From positions 1-28,077 of the IMG/VR virus record IMGVR_UViG_3300034073_001511: a stretch of 28,077 nucleotides of DNA; one strand, written 5' to 3'. Below the pieces are notes generated by a model. The model saw only the letters and a program-made list of their open reading frames with translations, ran no database searches and was not told the DNA's origin. How positions within the stretch are numbered: the stretch's first letter is position 1; every line of letters begins with the position of its first letter. The position numbers and the translations under genes are program-made. This DNA is from a virus. Positions 15,153 to 23,208 of the stretch are shown in pieces.

Positions 15153-15428
15153 ATGATCGGTGCAAACCTACGCATCACCCTCGCCGAAGAAACCTTCGTC
15201 GCCCCCATCACACCTCGAGTAGCTATCGACTTTGAACGCCATTTCAAAATGGGGCTCGTCAAAGCGCTGGCAAACGAACAGAAGATGGAACATATGTTTT
15301 GGTTGGGCTGGGCTTCAGTCAAAGCCACGGGTCGAGTGGTCAAACCGTTCGACTCGTGGCTTGACGAAGTACACAACGTCCAATTCATCGGCGCTGAAAC
15401 CGACGAGGCATTTGCGGGAAAAGAATAA
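15153..15428 (+). CDS. Tail assembly chaperone, G-like (frame 0 product)
   Basis: A 91-residue protein, the ordinary reading of the chaperone gene. It contains VAIDFERHFKMGLVKALA and MFWLGWASVKATGRVVKPFD, typical of the small chaperones that coat the tape measure before tube polymerisation. TAAGGAG is upstream of the ATG. The stop TAA at 15426-15428 falls just after the slippery heptamer at 15416-15422. Confidence 0.85.
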   Translation: MIGANLRITLAEETFVAPITPRVAIDFERHFKMGLVKALANEQKMEHMFWLGWASVKATGRVVKPFDSWLDEVHNVQFIGAETDEAFAGKE

Positions 15429-15574
15429 ACGATACCTATCTCGGCGTAATCGCCGCCATTTCCGTCGAGACAGGTATTAGCCCAACTGCCCTGCTGGATT
15501 GCCCACCTGAACTGTTCAATGCCATCATCAACTACATGAGGCAACGAGCGGCCAAACTGAACGAGCGGAAATAA
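15153..15574 (+). CDS. Tail assembly chaperone, GT-like (-1 frameshift product)
   Basis: A joined reading: frame 0 from 15153 through AAA at 15420-15422, then a -1 slip and continued reading from 15422 to the stop at 15572-15574, about 140 residues. The added 50 residues begin RINDTYLGVIAAISVETGI and include ALLDCPPELFNAIINYMRQ, a match to the helical C-terminal part of fused chaperones. No start codon opens this second frame before 15537, so a frameshift is the only way to express it. It ends in a TAATG overlap with the next gene. Both products together are needed for tail assembly in lambda-like siphophages. Confidence 0.88.
15416..15478 (+). promoter_or_regulatory. Programmed -1 frameshift signal
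   Basis: The heptamer GGGAAAA (15416-15422) is read G-GGA-AAA in frame 0, the canonical X-XXY-YYZ form. After an 8-nt spacer, GATACCTATCTCGGCG (15431-15446) pairs with CGTCGAGACAGGTATT (15463-15478) as a 16-bp stem with 13 Watson-Crick pairs, two G-U pairs and one A-C mismatch, around a 16-nt loop. A smaller hairpin CGGCG-TAAT-CGCCG (15442-15455) overlaps it and could compete. Confidence 0.85.
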
Positions 15575-15954
15575 TGCAGGATGTCACTTTCAGGGTCGAA
15601 GGGCTCAACAAACTGTTGAGAGCTCTTGAGAAACTGGATGACGAAGCAGCCGCTAATTTCAAGGCCGCTGGTGTTTGGGCAGGTCAAGAGGTCGCCAAAA
15701 CGGCTCGGACGATTGTCCCGGTTAGGTCGGGACGTTTGAGAGACACCATCAAAGGTGCTTCGACTCGTCGTGGTGCTCGAGTGAACGCCGGCCGAAATTC
15801 GGTGCCGTATGCTGGGCCGATCCATTTCGGTTGGGGTCGGCGCAATATTTTCCCGCAACCATTCTTGTATCAGGCGGCCGACCGACGGGCGAACGACGTG
15901 GTCGATCAGTATTTGGCGCAGGTATATGACGTTTGGAATAGGAACGTGACCTAA
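15574..15954 (+). CDS. HK97 gp10-like tail completion protein
   Basis: A 126-residue protein: VEGLNKLLRALEKLDDEAAA, then AKTARTIVPVRSGRLRDTIK, the hallmark of the HK97 gp10 family (head-tail completion or minor tail component), then PYAGPIHFGWGRRNIFPQPF before a helical end. It starts in the TAATG overlap with the chaperone frame and overlaps the tape measure by one base. The family usually sits between connector and tail terminator; here it follows the chaperones, which is less common. Confidence 0.85.
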   Translation: MQDVTFRVEGLNKLLRALEKLDDEAAANFKAAGVWAGQEVAKTARTIVPVRSGRLRDTIKGASTRRGARVNAGRNSVPYAGPIHFGWGRRNIFPQPFLYQAADRRANDVVDQYLAQVYDVWNRNVT

Positions 15955-18065
15955 TGGCTTCGAAAAAAGCGTCTATCTCGATTGCGATTATCGCCGACGC
16001 TGCGAAAGCCCAGGCCGGTTTCAAAGAAGCCGAGAAAGCGGCCGGCTCGTTCGGTCAGCAGATGGGCGGCCTCACCAAAACGATCGCCGCTACCTTCGCC
16101 ACCAAAGCGATCACCGATTTCGCTAAATCGTCGATCAACGCCGCCTCCGATCTTGGTGAGTCAATCAACGCTGTCCAGGTGACTTTCGGTCAGGCAGCCG
16201 ACGGCATTCTTGCCTTCGGAGAAACAGCCTCCAAGACTGTCGGCCTATCGGCCCAGGATTTCAACTCGTTCGCTGTTCAATTCGCCGGATTCACCAAGCA
16301 GATCGCTGGCGATCAGGGCGATATTGTCCAGGTCACTGAGGATTTGACGACTCGTATCGCCGACTTTGCGTCGGTGATGAACCTGGATATTCCGCAGGCG
16401 GCGCAGGTGTTCCAGTCGTCGCTTGCCGGTCAGACGGAGCCGATCCGACGGTTCGGTATCGACCTTTCGGCCGCCGCCGTCGCCGCCTTCGCCGTCGAGC
16501 AAGGGATTTCGGAGTCGGCGGCCACGATGACGGAGGCCGAGAAGGTTCAGGCCCGTTATCAGTTGTTGATGCAGGAAACCGCCAAGGCGGCCGGCGACTT
16601 TGCTAACACCTCGGACAGTCTTGCGAATAGTCAGCGTATTCTTCAGGCTGATTTCAAGAATATGCAGGCCGAGCTCGGTCAGGCCCTTTTGCCTGTCATG
16701 GAGCAATTGGTCAGTATCGCCAAAATCGCTGTCGATGCCTTTATGGCTTTGCCGGAGCCGTTGCAGAAGATCGTCACTTTGGCCGCTGTTCTCGGTGGCG
16801 GTATGGCGTCGGCTTCTCGAGCCTTGCAGGGTTTCGGATTGGCGGCCAAGACAGCCAATATTGCGGTCGGCGCCCTTGGTGGCGTCATGCTTCTCGCCAG
16901 CGTCCATGCCCAGCAAGCGGCCGAAGATGCAGCGAAGTTCCAAGATGCTATGGATGGCCTAACTAGGGCCAGCGATGAAAACGCCAAGATGCAGTTGGGT
17001 GCGGCCGCTGCGGCAGCAATCTTCGCCGGTGAATTTGGAAACGCCGAGCAATTCGTAGCGAAGTTGGCTGAAACGTCGATCGGCATGACCGAGCGTTTGC
17101 GGGACATGAACGCTATCCAAGAGCTTTTCGGTCTGACCACCGAAGAAGTGAATGGCATCATCGACGAACAGATCGCCGGTTTTCAGCAGGCTGAGGCTGA
17201 TGCAGAGCGCACTTCGGCGGCTGTTGATGGGTTGACGGTTGCCGAACAGGAAGCCGCAGAGGCTACGGAAGCACAAAATCAGGCGTTGAAAGAGCAGGAA
17301 GACGCCCTCAACGCTGTTCTAACGGCGACATTGGCTCAGTTCAATGCGGCGCTCGCCTATGAATCGCAGACCTGGCGTACCACCGACGCCATTGACGCCT
17401 ACACGCAGGCACAGTTGGATGCGTTCACTGGTGCGACTCAGGGTGAGGAGGCAGCTCGAGCAATTGCCGAGGCGCAGAACGATGCAGCGTCGGCCGCTCT
17501 TAGTCAGGCGGCGGCGGCGGCCAAATTGGCTGAAGAACAGGCAGCGATGCGGGGCGAAACGCTCACCGCTGCCGAGGCCGCTCAAATTCAGATTGATGAA
17601 TTGAACCGGGTGGCCCAAACGCTTGATCCGGCTAGCCCTCTACGCCAACAGCTTGAGGGTTATGTCCGGCAACTGGGCAATATCCCGAGGGATGTTGAGA
17701 CTGAACTTCGAGTTAGCGTCAACGCCTGGTTGAACTCGATGCAAGGTGGCGGTGGTGCTGGTGGTGGCCGGTTGACGTTCCGAGCTCAAGGCGGGCCGGT
17801 GTCCCCGACGCTCGGACCATACATCGTGGGTGAGGAAGGCCCCGAGGTGTTTATTCCGGGTCAGACTGGGATGATTCTGCCGAACACGGCTTTGATTGAT
17901 GCGATGGCGGCGAGGCCGACAGCGGCCGGCGGGGTCGCAGCCCCCACCATCGTCGTGAACGTGGCCGGGTCAGTGACCAGTGAGCGGGATTTGGTTGAAA
18001 GTATCCGGCGTGGTTTGGTGAATTCTCAGCGGAACGGTTCACCCCTGATCTACAGCAACATATGA
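15954..18065 (+). CDS. Tape measure protein
   Basis: A 703-residue protein. The N-terminus carries the helical, Ala-rich pattern of tape measures (ADAAKAQAGFKEAEKAAGSF onward, with TKAITDFAKSSINAASDLGE). Hydrophobic stretches near residues 273-293 and 302-319 match the membrane-active centre of the family. A long Ala/Glu/Gln coiled-coil region follows, about 410-560. The end has PYIVGEEGPEVFIPGQTGMI, a common tape-measure C-terminal motif. Using about 0.15 nm per residue, the tail would be near 100 nm. There is no peptidase or lysozyme domain. It ends in an ATGA overlap with the minor tail gene. Confidence 0.9.
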   Translation: MASKKASISIAIIADAAKAQAGFKEAEKAAGSFGQQMGGLTKTIAATFATKAITDFAKSSINAASDLGESINAVQVTFGQAADGILAFGETASKTVGLSAQDFNSFAVQFAGFTKQIAGDQGDIVQVTEDLTTRIADFASVMNLDIPQAAQVFQSSLAGQTEPIRRFGIDLSAAAVAAFAVEQGISESAATMTEAEKVQARYQLLMQETAKAAGDFANTSDSLANSQRILQADFKNMQAELGQALLPVMEQLVSIAKIAVDAFMALPEPLQKIVTLAAVLGGGMASASRALQGFGLAAKTANIAVGALGGVMLLASVHAQQAAEDAAKFQDAMDGLTRASDENAKMQLGAAAAAAIFAGEFGNAEQFVAKLAETSIGMTERLRDMNAIQELFGLTTEEVNGIIDEQIAGFQQAEADAERTSAAVDGLTVAEQEAAEATEAQNQALKEQEDALNAVLTATLAQFNAALAYESQTWRTTDAIDAYTQAQLDAFTGATQGEEAARAIAEAQNDAASAALSQAAAAAKLAEEQAAMRGETLTAAEAAQIQIDELNRVAQTLDPASPLRQQLEGYVRQLGNIPRDVETELRVSVNAWLNSMQGGGGAGGGRLTFRAQGGPVSPTLGPYIVGEEGPEVFIPGQTGMILPNTALIDAMAARPTAAGGVAAPTIVVNVAGSVTSERDLVESIRRGLVNSQRNGSPLIYSNI

Positions 18066-19300
18066 CCCTTCCCGCTTTTCCCGTCGTGAAAATCCGGCTC
18101 GGTACGGGGCCGTCGTTCGGCGATCCGTTCATTCTCGGCGACCCTGATAACGGTGTGCTGGGCACGAATGAACTGGCCTCAAGCGCCATTCAGGAAATCA
18201 ACATTTCCGATCAGGTGCGACGCATCTCTACTCGTCATGGTCGAGACAGGGCATTCGAGGAATACTTGCCTGGGGAAGCGACCATCGAGTTTTACGACTT
18301 CACCGGCGACTGGAACCCGAACAACACTTCGTCGCCGTATTATCCGCAGGTCAAGCCGATGCGGCAGGTCCGAGTCACGACCACGTACAACAGCACCGAC
18401 TACAGCATTTTCGCCGGTTATATCACCTCGTGGGATTACAACTGGCCCGACCAGTCCGTTGATTTCGCCATTGTCACGATCCAGGCGACTGATGCTTTCC
18501 GACTGTTGCAGTTGGCAAACATCAATACGGTGACCGGCGCCGCCAACAAAGACCTACCCGGCGAACGTATCAACCTGATCTTGGATGAAATCGGATGGCC
18601 CGCCGGGCAACGCCTCATCGACGACGGCGACACCGAACTAGAGAACGACCCTGGCGGGTTCCGTTCGGCGCTCTCCGCCATCCAAACGATCGAAGCATCC
18701 GACCTTGGCGCCTTCTACATTGACCACGACGGCAAGGCCGTCTACCTATCCCGAGCCACCCTGTCCCAGCGGGCCTCAGGGACCGCCTACGAATTCGACG
18801 ATAACGGTGTCAACATCCAATATCAGGACATCGACATCAACTATGACGAGACAGAGCTCGCCAACTCGGTGACCCTGACCAGGCTTTCTGGTCAGCCTCA
18901 GACTGCTTCGGATGCCGGCAGTATCGCCGAATACTTCCTACGGTCCTATAACCGCTCGGGCCTGATGATGGAAACAAACGCTCTGGCCCTCGCCCGAGCA
19001 ACCCAGATTCTCAACTACCGCAAAGAACCACGGATGCGGATCGACAGCCTCACCCTCGACCTGTCATCAGACTCAAACCGAGTCCTACCCGGTCTGCTGA
19101 TGGAAATCGGTGATCCGGTGATTGTCACCAAAAACATCGCCAACGGCTCCGATCTGACCCTCCGGCTAACGATTCAGGGCCACACCAGCGACATCACCCC
19201 AGATCGCTGGATCAACACCTATTCAACCGCTTTCCCGCTGTCGACCGCATTCATCCTCGGTAGCGCCGAGTTCGGTATTCTAGGCACCAACACCCTCTAG
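18062..19300 (+). CDS. Minor tail protein / baseplate component
   Basis: A 412-residue beta-rich protein directly after the tape measure. The first half has RRISTRHGRDRAFEEYLPGE and FYDFTGDWNPNN, then SIFAGYITSWDYNW, patterns of siphophage distal-tail or hub-like minor tail proteins; the second half has YLSRATLSQRASG and ends with VTKNIANGSDLTLRLTIQGH. A short motif occurs twice, FILGDPDNGVLGTNEL near residue 23 and FILGSAEFGILGTNTL at the C-terminus. It probably forms part of the tail tip that holds the fibres. Precise subunit identity cannot be read. Confidence 0.78.
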   Translation: MTLPAFPVVKIRLGTGPSFGDPFILGDPDNGVLGTNELASSAIQEINISDQVRRISTRHGRDRAFEEYLPGEATIEFYDFTGDWNPNNTSSPYYPQVKPMRQVRVTTTYNSTDYSIFAGYITSWDYNWPDQSVDFAIVTIQATDAFRLLQLANINTVTGAANKDLPGERINLILDEIGWPAGQRLIDDGDTELENDPGGFRSALSAIQTIEASDLGAFYIDHDGKAVYLSRATLSQRASGTAYEFDDNGVNIQYQDIDINYDETELANSVTLTRLSGQPQTASDAGSIAEYFLRSYNRSGLMMETNALALARATQILNYRKEPRMRIDSLTLDLSSDSNRVLPGLLMEIGDPVIVTKNIANGSDLTLRLTIQGHTSDITPDRWINTYSTAFPLSTAFILGSAEFGILGTNTL

Positions 19301-19310
19301 GAGAAACGCT

Positions 19311-19985
19311 ATGACCCTCCCCACCGACTATGTAGACGGCGACGTACTGACCGCCGCCGACGTGAACGCCATCACGGTCGCTGTGAACAGCAATACCAGC
19401 GGAAAACTGGCGGTCGGCACGTTCAACGCCAAAGGCGACCTCCTGGTGGGCCTCACCAACGACAGCGTCGGAATCCTATCGGTGGGCACGAACGGCTATC
19501 TGCTCTCGGCCAGTTCCGGCGCCACCTCCGGCCTGTCATGGGTGCCGGCCGGTGGAAAAGTGCTCGGTTTCGCATCCGATACTGATACAACACAACGAAC
19601 CACGACAAGCACCACTTATGTTGACATTACTGGTCTATCGGTCAGTTATACACCGATTTCAGCGACCAGCACATTGATTCTCGATATGTATGTGACAGCA
19701 CAGGTTTATCTAAGTTCCAGCACCGCTTCGAATCGAACCGGGAGAGTCCGAATTCTTGAAACCGGCGGTAGCGGTGTCGCAGGTGAATTTGGCACGCTTT
19801 ACCCTGCCGCCACAGGCGACATTGACGGTGAATATCATCCGATTCATATTCGGGCGATATATGCCTCAACTGGCACAACCTCAAGAACTTTCAAAGGACA
19901 ATTTCAAGCGAATGTTGCTGAAGTGACAGTTGCTGTCAACAACAACATCGGAACCGGACTAATCACAGTGATGGAGGTTGCATGA
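19311..19985 (+). CDS. Tail fibre protein (putative)
   Basis: A 224-residue protein. The start, TDYVDGDVLTAADVNAITVA, is a frequent opening of phage fibre proteins; GDLLVGLTNDSVGILSVGTN and LSWVPAGG form the attachment and neck part. Residues from about 85 on are Thr/Ser-rich strands ending VAVNNNIGTGLITVMEVA, a compact beta domain likely to be the receptor-facing tip. AGGAGAAACGCT precedes the ATG. Codons of the second half are less GC-rich than those of the first, so the tip may have been acquired separately. Confidence 0.72.
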   Translation: MTLPTDYVDGDVLTAADVNAITVAVNSNTSGKLAVGTFNAKGDLLVGLTNDSVGILSVGTNGYLLSASSGATSGLSWVPAGGKVLGFASDTDTTQRTTTSTTYVDITGLSVSYTPISATSTLILDMYVTAQVYLSSSTASNRTGRVRILETGGSGVAGEFGTLYPAATGDIDGEYHPIHIRAIYASTGTTSRTFKGQFQANVAEVTVAVNNNIGTGLITVMEVA

Positions 19986-20296
19986 TGATCACTTATGCAA
20001 AGGCTTTTGCCAGACTTGCACCAGGTAGCGCTTGGAAATGTGACGGCGACCTCACCGAATATGCCAACTACACCTGGCTTGACGACAGTCCGATGCCAAC
20101 GAAGACGGCGTGTGATGCGATCATGGCCGAGCTCGAGGCCGAAGTCACACTCAACCAGGCGAAGCGTGCCCGGCAGGCCGCCTACCAGGCCGAAGCCGAT
20201 CCGCTCTACTTCGGCTGGCAGCGTGGCGAAAACACCGAGCAGGTGTGGTTGGACAAGGTGGCCGAAATTCGAGCCCGCTACCCGTACCCCGCATGA
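19982..20296 (+). CDS. Fibre-associated small protein
   Basis: A 104-residue protein coupled by ATGA to the fibre gene. It begins MMITYAKAFARLAPGSAW, has a TWLDDSPMPTKTACDAIMAE segment, a helix rich in Ala/Arg/Gln, and ends EQVWLDKVAEIRARYPYPA, the closing pattern of small fibre-assembly or fibre-linked proteins in many phages. Either adjacent Met may be the start. It overlaps the endolysin gene by ATGA. Role in fibre folding is inferred from context. Confidence 0.65.
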   Translation: MMITYAKAFARLAPGSAWKCDGDLTEYANYTWLDDSPMPTKTACDAIMAELEAEVTLNQAKRARQAAYQAEADPLYFGWQRGENTEQVWLDKVAEIRARYPYPA

Positions 20297-20871
20297 AGTA
20301 CCCGGTTCTCCCGATCATCCTGCCCCGTGACCTAGAGGGCCAGCCGAACGGCAAACTCAACCCCGCTCTCCTCCGGCCTTTGAAGGGCACGAAGGGCGCC
20401 ATGCACCATGCCGCCGCCACCGCCTTCAACTGTCTCCAACTAGACGCCTTCTTCGCCGGTGTCGACCTCCAATCCACCTCGAGCGCCGACACCTACCGCT
20501 CCTACGAACGGCAAGAACGCACCTTCTTGGATCGCTACAGCAACAAGCCGACCGGCCGAGTCCCGGTCGTGACCCGCCGCTGGCAAGGCCGCCTCTGGTG
20601 GTTGAAGCGTGGCAAAGCGCCGTCGGCCGCCCCCGGAACCTCCAACCATGGCCTCGGCCTCGCCATCGACATCGCCGGCGCCTCAGGTGCCCGCCTCGCC
20701 TGGATGATGGGCCCCAACCCATTCCTCTCGCCCGTACTCAAATACGGCTTCTCCTGGGAAGTCGAATCAGGCCGCAACGCCGAAGCCTGGCACATCCGCT
20801 ATGTCTGCGGCGACAACCCGCCCGCCGCCGTCACCCTCGCCCTCCAAGCCTTCCCCGACCTGAAAGCCTGA
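20293..20871 (+). CDS. Endolysin, M15 D-Ala-D-Ala carboxypeptidase type
   Basis: A 192-residue zinc peptidase that cuts peptidoglycan peptides. TYRSYERQERTFLDRY (67-82) supplies the conserved Arg of the family; SNHGLGLAIDIAG (117-129) gives zinc ligands His119 and Asp126 of the SxHxxGxAxD motif; AWHIRYV (165-171) gives His167. There is no signal peptide, so release through a holin is expected, and an r1t-like holin gene follows after one base. The first 55 residues are an extension without a clear wall-binding repeat. The start is fixed by the ATGA overlap. Confidence 0.9.
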   Translation: MKYPVLPIILPRDLEGQPNGKLNPALLRPLKGTKGAMHHAAATAFNCLQLDAFFAGVDLQSTSSADTYRSYERQERTFLDRYSNKPTGRVPVVTRRWQGRLWWLKRGKAPSAAPGTSNHGLGLAIDIAGASGARLAWMMGPNPFLSPVLKYGFSWEVESGRNAEAWHIRYVCGDNPPAAVTLALQAFPDLKA

Positions 20872-20872
20872 C

Positions 20873-21079
20873 ATGGAACGATTCGCCAAACGAGCTCTCG
20901 CCACATTCGTCTACAACGCCGGCGCCATCCTCCCCGCCGCCTCCCTCCTCGGCGGCTGGCCGGTATGGAAGGCCGCCATCACCGCCGGTATCTCGGCCGT
21001 CGTCCAAATGGCAGTGACGGAATCAAAGAAGTTTCTGGAGGAGTCGAAGGAACTGCTCGAGAATCCGGGTGAGGTGTGA
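20873..21079 (+). CDS. Holin, r1t-like
   Basis: A 68-residue protein: KRALATFVYNAGAILPAASL, a Trp-containing turn (GGWPVWK), a second hydrophobic segment AAITAGISAVVQMAV and a charged coil tail. Two short membrane segments with a Trp between them match the r1t/actinophage holin pattern. It sits one base after the endolysin gene. It would permeabilise the membrane at a set time and let the endolysin out. Confidence 0.78.
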   Translation: MERFAKRALATFVYNAGAILPAASLLGGWPVWKAAITAGISAVVQMAVTESKKFLEESKELLENPGEV

Positions 21080-21080
21080 T

Positions 21081-21269
21081 GTGGCCGATTGGATTCCTGT
21101 CGTCGTGGCAGTTGTCGGTGCAGGCGGCCCGGTGGTCGCCCTCATCATGCGTCTTGACCGTAAGAACGACACCCAGCACGGCGAGAACGCCCGGACGCTC
21201 AACCGGATCGAGCAGAAGGTAGACAAGGTCGACGAGCGTTTGTACGATCACGTCAAGAACCACGACTAG
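21081..21269 (+). CDS. Membrane-anchored coiled-coil protein, lysis region
   Basis: A 62-residue protein: an N-terminal membrane segment IPVVVAVVGAGGPVVALIM and a charged heptad-like helix (RTLNRIEQKVDKVDERLYDH). The GTG at 21081 follows GAGGTG and avoids overlap with the holin gene; a GTG at 21069 is possible. Placed after endolysin and holin it may be an accessory or antiholin, but there is no signature that proves it. Confidence 0.65.
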   Translation: MADWIPVVVAVVGAGGPVVALIMRLDRKNDTQHGENARTLNRIEQKVDKVDERLYDHVKNHD

Positions 21270-21281
21270 CCTGGAGGGGGC

Positions 21282-21530
21282 ATGGCAGCGAAAAAAGGTT
21301 TACTCGCCGAGATAGAGAACGCCCAGGAGCGACGCCAGTCTCGCTACTGTGGTGTCGGTTTAGCCTATGAGGCGCTCGGTGCTGAGGCTGAGGATTTGAC
21401 TGCCGCCTTGCAGAATCGGGCGATCACAGCGAAGGTGATTTCGGATGTGTTGGCGACCCGTGGGATTAGTGTTCATCGTGATGTGATTGTGCGTCACCGT
21501 CGTGGGGATTGTAAGTGTGAGCCTCGCTGA
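21282..21530 (+). CDS. Small HTH-like DNA-binding protein (putative)
   Basis: An 82-residue basic protein. The C-terminal half, ITAKVISDVLATRGISVHRD followed by VIVRHRRGDCKC, has the helix-turn-helix spacing of small phage proteins that often lie near the metallophosphoesterase or terminase genes, and ends with a CxC pair. TGGAGGGGG precedes the ATG. It overlaps the next gene by 14 nt. A regulatory or packaging-site-binding role is inferred; no known regulator is recognised. Confidence 0.6.
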   Translation: MAAKKGLLAEIENAQERRQSRYCGVGLAYEALGAEAEDLTAALQNRAITAKVISDVLATRGISVHRDVIVRHRRGDCKCEPR

Positions 21531-22581
21531 CGATATCGCTCAAGCATCCGAGGATCGGGCCCGAGGTGAGAACCTGCGAACCAGGCGGGAACGTGATCGC
21601 CTCCAGAACGATGTGGTGAAACTTGAGGCGAAGGTCGCCGAGTTGTCTCGGTTGTTGGATGTGGTGGAGTCGGCTGAGGGTGCGTCGATCGACCCGCCGA
21701 AATGGCTGGCCCCGACAAAGTCGGCCAAAGCCAAGAAGGCGACCCTGGTGGTCATGCTGTCCGACACCCACTTCGACGAGGTGGTAGAAGCCAACGAAGT
21801 TGACTACCTGAACGCCTATAACCGGCGCATCGCCGAACTCCGGTTGAAAGCCTGGGCCGAGAACGTCGTCAAAATGGCCCGCCACTACCTCTCCGGCGTC
21901 ACCTACGACGGCATCGTAGTCATCCTCGGCGGCGACATCTTCTCCGGCGACATCCACGAAGAACTAGCACAGACGAACGAAGACACGATTCTCGGCTCCC
22001 TGCTCCATTGGGCTGAACAGCTCGGCGCCGCCCTTGATCTGCTAGCCGACGAGTTCGGCAAAGTCCACGTCGCCTCGGTCCCCGGTAACCACGGTCGGCT
22101 GACCCGAAAGCCCCGAGCGAAACTTCGCTCGAGAACCAACATGGACTGGCTGTTGGCGAAGATGATCGAACGGCACTACCGAACCGATAAACGGTTCACC
22201 TTCCAGATCGCCGAAGGGGCCGACACTCTAGTACGCATCTACGACTGGGGACATCTGATCACGCACGGCGACCAGGCCAAAGGTGGTGGTGGCATCGGTG
22301 GTATCTGGCCGACGATCATGCGCCTCCGGGCCCGCAAAGCCCAACGGCACATGATGACCGGCGACAACTTCGACACCCTCTGGATGGGTCACTGGCATCA
22401 GTTGATTCAGACGCCGAGTCTGATCGTGAACGGCTCTCTCAAAGGGACCGATGAGTATGCTTTCATCGGGAACTTCGGCCACGAACCACCCCAGCAGGCG
22501 TTAGCGGTCGTCACCCCGGAACACAACATCACCTGGCAGTGCCCGGTGTTTGTTCAGAACAGGAAGCGTGAACGCTGGTGA
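21517..22581 (+). CDS. Calcineurin-like metallophosphoesterase
   Basis: A 354-residue phosphoesterase with all metal-binding motifs: LSDTH (81-85, Asp83 and His85), GGD (138-140), GNH (190-192), THGD (249-252) and GHWH (291-294). Residues 10-50 are a predicted coiled coil. GTG at 21517 is preferred because it gives a short overlap with the upstream gene; an ATG at 21487 lies further inside it. Family members hydrolyse phosphoesters of nucleic acids, nucleotides or proteins, so the substrate cannot be told from sequence. It is the first enzymatic gene after lysis, in the same operon. Confidence 0.88.
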   Translation: MSLADDIAQASEDRARGENLRTRRERDRLQNDVVKLEAKVAELSRLLDVVESAEGASIDPPKWLAPTKSAKAKKATLVVMLSDTHFDEVVEANEVDYLNAYNRRIAELRLKAWAENVVKMARHYLSGVTYDGIVVILGGDIFSGDIHEELAQTNEDTILGSLLHWAEQLGAALDLLADEFGKVHVASVPGNHGRLTRKPRAKLRSRTNMDWLLAKMIERHYRTDKRFTFQIAEGADTLVRIYDWGHLITHGDQAKGGGGIGGIWPTIMRLRARKAQRHMMTGDNFDTLWMGHWHQLIQTPSLIVNGSLKGTDEYAFIGNFGHEPPQQALAVVTPEHNITWQCPVFVQNRKRERW

Positions 22582-22847
22582 GCGACTATCAGGTGTCGGC
22601 CGCCGACATGATCCCACCCCAGGTAGCCGCCCAATGGCCCGAATCGGTCCCGGTTCACGCCATCACCCTGATTGACGGTATCCGGCCTGACGGCAAACAC
22701 GCCCTCCACGCCATCCAATCCGAAGGCACCGCCCCCTGGGTGCTCATCGGAATGCTCCGGGCCGTCCTGGCCGATTTGGAAACCCAATGGGCCGATGCAG
22801 CGTGGATTACTGTCGACGAGGAGGATGACGACGATGACGACGAGTGA
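22578..22847 (+). CDS. Acidic-tailed hypothetical protein
   Basis: An 89-residue protein starting at GTG in a GTGA overlap. The body reads VHAITLIDGIRPDGKHALHA and APWVLIGMLRAVLADLETQW, a small alpha/beta unit, and the end is a run of Asp/Glu. The coding bases of this acidic tail also provide the Shine-Dalgarno for the next gene. No family recognised. Confidence 0.65.
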   Translation: MSDYQVSAADMIPPQVAAQWPESVPVHAITLIDGIRPDGKHALHAIQSEGTAPWVLIGMLRAVLADLETQWADAAWITVDEEDDDDDDE

Positions 22848-23121
22848 CTACAAACTCGTCAAGATCACCTGGTTGGATGCTCATGCGGTCACGACCGGCT
22901 GGGAAGCGATCGCCGAGCTCGACGACGAACCATGTGTTGTCCAGTCGGTCGGCTTTTTATTGCCTGACGTGAAGGCCGGCCATCACACCATCGCCCAATC
23001 CGTGATTGACAGCAACGAAGAATGCGACCACGTGCTCTCGATTCCGTCGAAGATGATCATCAGGTTGGAGTCGGTTTCGGCTTGGCCGTTACTGCCGGTT
23101 GAACCGGCCCCCGAAAAATAG
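22834..23121 (+). CDS. Conserved-type hypothetical protein
   Basis: A 95-residue protein: DYKLVKITWLDAHAVTTGWE, VQSVGFLLPDVKAGHHTIAQ, and a closing SIPSKMIIRLESVSAW, the layout of a small phage protein seen in many actinophage-type genomes without known function. The ATG at 22834 has GGAGG (22820-22824) 9 nt away; the ATG at 22825 would touch that site and is less likely. It is the last gene before a terminator cluster, hence the end of the late operon. Confidence 0.7.
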   Translation: MTTSDYKLVKITWLDAHAVTTGWEAIAELDDEPCVVQSVGFLLPDVKAGHHTIAQSVIDSNEECDHVLSIPSKMIIRLESVSAWPLLPVEPAPEK

Positions 23122-23141
23122 AACGCCTAACGGCACCGTTC

Positions 23142-23208
23142 CCACCGGCATCGCTGCCGCCGGTGGCGGCTCGTAGCGCCCCCCGCTCCACCTCCGGCGG
23201 GGGGCGCT
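23142..23208 (+). terminator. Two tandem GC-rich hairpins
   Basis: CCACCGGC (23142-23149) pairs with GCCGGTGG (23159-23166), and AGCGCCCCCCGC (23175-23186) pairs with GCGGGGGGCGCT (23197-23208) as a perfect 12-bp stem with a 10-nt loop. Neither has a T-run directly after it. They come right after the last late gene and may pause or stabilise its mRNA 3' end ahead of the next terminator. Confidence 0.6.
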
